A program made the translations under genes and the position numbers. DNA of 7,113 nucleotides from Clostridiales bacterium UBA1389 (lineage in GTDB: Bacteria; Bacillota; Clostridia; Oscillospirales; CAG-382): assembly GCA_002305335.1 (NCBI GenBank), contig DBQR01000006.1, positions 19,403 through 26,515 on the forward strand. The letters run 5' to 3'. The notes below the pieces were generated by a model that had not been told where the DNA came from, ran no database searches, and was given only the letters and a program-made list of their open reading frames with translations. Shown here piece by piece: positions 5,810-7,113 of the stretch (positions within the stretch are counted from its first letter, which is position 1; each line of letters opens with the position of its first letter).

Positions 5810-6219
5810 AGACAGTAATAGTATCCTGAAGATGATTGAATCTCATAAGAGTTTTCATCTGTTTCTAACGGAATAACCGATATCAGCAACCAGTTCTCTG
5901 GTCCATTGTCGGAAGCGTTATAATAAAAACGCTGAATATTTAATCCAACTAATAAGGCAATCACAGTATAAACATTATTCAAGCCTGTAGTTGTTTTATT
6001 AAAAACCGTTGTTATCACTTTATTATATGATGCTTTTAGAAGAACCTGTTTTTGCTTTTGTGCGCCCATATTGTCAATACTTATATCGATTATAGGATTA
6101 CAAGGATCTCCAGCAATCCGTTCTGAATATAGTTTTAGCATTTTTCGTAGTTTCTTTTTGAAATTCAGATCACCTTGATAATATACAGAGACATGTAGTT
6201 TGGATTTGCCTATGCTCAT
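5794..6219 (-). CDS. Unknown 141-residue protein divergent from a serine recombinase
   Basis: I do not recognise this family. The protein has a basic N-terminal part (KKKLRKMLK, 21-29), then alternating hydrophobic stretches suggesting beta strands (PIIDISI 42-48; KVITTVF 67-73; VYTVIALLVGL 83-93; WLLISVIPLE 110-119), and a Tyr/His-rich end (GYYYCLANHH, 132-141). There is no signal peptide and no clear transmembrane helix. AAGGAGGT, 6 nt before the ATG, is an excellent ribosome binding site, and a candidate promoter and a terminator bracket the gene, so it is probably a real single-gene unit. It shares the AT-rich composition of the recombinase, not that of rlmD, and so probably arrived with it. 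A recombination accessory or regulator role is only a positional guess. Confidence 0.75.
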   Translation of the reverse strand: MSIGKSKLHVSVYYQGDLNFKKKLRKMLKLYSERIAGDPCNPIIDISIDNMGAQKQKQVLLKASYNKVITTVFNKTTTGLNNVYTVIALLVGLNIQRFYYNASDNGPENWLLISVIPLETDENSYEIQSSSGYYYCLANHH

Positions 6220-6273
6220 GATAATACCTCCTTTTATTAGTACCGTATATTAACTCTAATAACAGGTATTATC
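6220..6273. repeat. Nested inverted repeat in the divergent promoter region
   Basis: GATAATACCT (6220-6229) and AGGTATTATC (6264-6273) form a perfect 10-bp inverted repeat. Inside it TTATTAG (6234-6240) and CTAATAA (6256-6262) form a second, 7-bp repeat around a 15-nt core. The left outer arm covers the minus-strand ribosome binding site up to the start codon; the right arm overlaps the candidate -35. The layout fits an operator for autoregulation of both divergent genes, or a recombinase-binding site next to its gene. An RNA hairpin hiding the ribosome binding site would require a transcript that starts upstream of 6273. Confidence 0.6.
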
Positions 6274-6275
6274 AA
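6247..6275 (-). promoter_or_regulatory. Candidate promoter for the minus-strand unknown gene
   Basis: On the minus strand TTGATA (6270-6275) has five of six matches to a -35, followed by 17 nt and TAATAT (6247-6252), a partial -10. Transcription would start near 6240, giving a leader of about 20 nt. The -35 overlaps the outer inverted-repeat arm and the -10 lies in the repeat core, so a protein bound there would block it. Confidence 0.45.
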
Positions 6276-6307
6276 GAACTATATTGAACAATTAGGGAGG
6301 TTTAAAT

Positions 6308-7113
6308 ATGTCAGAAAACACAAAAGTACACTTTATACCCCCCTTGCCTCCGAAGCGAGAAAAGCGTGTCGGTATTTACTGTCGCGTGAGTACAAACAGT
6401 GCGGATCAGTTAAAAAGTCTTGCTGCTCAAGTATCGGCGCTAACAAGATTAACGGCAGCCAATCCAAAATGGCTACTCGTTGATGTATATATTGACGTTG
6501 CCTCTAGTAAGACCGGTTCTACCAGGAAAGAATTTACCCGTATGCTGCAAGACTGCAAATCACGCGATATAGAAATTGTTTTGACAAAGAGTATCAGCCG
6601 GTTTGGTCGTGATACGGTGGAAATTCTTGATGCATTGAACCAGCTTAGGGCTCTCGGTGTTCGTGTAATATTTGAACAGGAGGTCCTTGATACAGCTGAT
6701 ACTGATAATGACCTCTTGATTTCAATTATCGAATCAATAGCGCAGGCAGAGAATGAATCACGCAGTGAAAATATTAAGTGGGGAATCAAACAGCGTGCTG
6801 CGCAAGGTACCTCAAAGCTTTATAACAGAAAATGCTATGGATATTACAATGATGAAGATGGCAATCTGGCTATTAATGAGTCAGAGGCAAAAAATGTTCG
6901 ATTAATATATAACCTATACCTACAGGGCAAGAGTGTTATAGGTATTGTAAAAGAACTTGAACGACTTGGGATCACATCTCCTACCGGAAAAGACACTTGG
7001 CCCAAAAGATCAATTGATGTAATCCTTAGTAACGAAAAGTACATCGGAAATGCTCGGCTGTTGGATGACGGAAAACATAGCTCATATTATTTAGCTGAAG
7101 ACAATAATCCGGC
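6308..7113 (+). CDS. Large serine recombinase, 3' end cut off by the window
   Basis: The enzyme catalyses site-specific DNA integration or excision through a serine nucleophile. The 268 visible codons are open to the edge. A roughly 20-residue Pro/Lys/Arg-rich lead precedes the resolvase catalytic domain (about 21-165), with VGIYCRVST (21-29; R26, nucleophile S28), LTKSISRFGRD (92-102; R98, R101) and a long helix including ESIAQAENESRSEN (142-155; R152). The recombinase domain follows (about 175 onward), including GITSPTGKDTWPKRSIDVIL (221-240) and the conserved NEKYIGNA (242-249). The zinc ribbon and coiled coil would lie beyond the edge. GGGAGG (6295-6300) stands 7 nt before the ATG. All visible catalytic residues are intact, so it may be active. 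It resembles recombinases of clostridial transposons, integrative elements and prophages; which of these it belongs to cannot be decided here. Confidence 0.93.
   Translation, partial: MSENTKVHFIPPLPPKREKRVGIYCRVSTNSADQLKSLAAQVSALTRLTAANPKWLLVDVYIDVASSKTGSTRKEFTRMLQDCKSRDIEIVLTKSISRFGRDTVEILDALNQLRALGVRVIFEQEVLDTADTDNDLLISIIESIAQAENESRSENIKWGIKQRAAQGTSKLYNRKCYGYYNDEDGNLAINESEAKNVRLIYNLYLQGKSVIGIVKELERLGITSPTGKDTWPKRSIDVILSNEKYIGNARLLDDGKHSSYYLAEDNNP

Larger units (their letters stand above)
5794..7113. mobile_element. Left part of a probable integrated mobile element (recombinase-bearing), truncated by the window
   Basis: A large serine recombinase, a divergent gene of unknown function and a clear fall in GC relative to rlmD mark this stretch as probably acquired. 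The left boundary is not defined: it lies somewhere between the end of rlmD (5514) and about 5794, perhaps within or beside the direct-repeat cluster. The right end is outside the window. No attachment-site duplication can be tested here. Confidence 0.5.

Noticed and set aside
6220..6273. Riboswitch or ribosome-binding-site-hiding RNA hairpin for the minus-strand gene
   Set aside because: The best promoter would start transcription near 6240, leaving the distal arm (6264-6273) out of the RNA; a DNA operator is more consistent, unless an upstream start exists.
6427..7044. Minus-strand open frames opposite the recombinase
   Set aside because: The plus strand encodes an intact serine recombinase with catalytic residues through this whole region; the minus frames have no recognisable features.

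Overview
The window looks like a chromosomal piece of an uncultured, low- to mid-GC Bacillota, probably a Clostridia of the gut Oscillospirales/Eubacteriales type. The support is strong Shine-Dalgarno sites, ATGA stop/start overlaps, an Rnf-type module, a clostridial-style serine recombinase and a lipoprotein MBL-fold hydrolase. No marker gene fixes the taxonomy, so this is inference.

Positions 1-3206 hold a compact plus-strand operon that appears to begin at an RnfC homologue. RnfC is followed, through a 4-nt overlap, by RnfD. After a short gap with a 12-codon mini-ORF comes a six-helix membrane protein that aligns by eye with RnfA/RsxA. No rnfG, rnfE or rnfB lies in the window, although a normal Rnf operon is rnfCDGEAB. 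The three proteins keep the family folds, and RnfC keeps both 4Fe-4S cysteine sets. However, RnfC's glycine-rich nucleotide/FMN loop is altered, RnfD's flavinylation motif is disrupted, and the RnfA-like protein lacks both cysteines that hold the membrane 2Fe-2S cluster. This reduced, chemically altered Rnf-like module is the most interesting content of the window.

Positions 3203-5514 hold ordinary chromosomal genes. A ComEC-like MBL-fold lipoprotein on the minus strand overlaps the end of the Rnf-like operon by 4 nt, tail to tail. It diverges, across 62 nt, from an RlmD/TrmA-family 23S rRNA uracil-5-methyltransferase.

Positions 5515-5793 are non-coding and contain a cluster of about 30-nt-spaced direct repeats that resemble transposase-binding repeats at an insertion-sequence end. 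From there rightwards the sequence becomes visibly more AT-rich, and codon use loses the runs of C typical of the left part. Positions 5794-7113 carry a minus-strand gene of unknown function with its own terminator. It is divergent from a large serine recombinase that runs off the right edge. The 88-nt region between them holds a nested inverted repeat overlying a plausible promoter and the minus-strand ribosome binding site. This right part is probably the left end of an integrated mobile element inserted downstream of rlmD.
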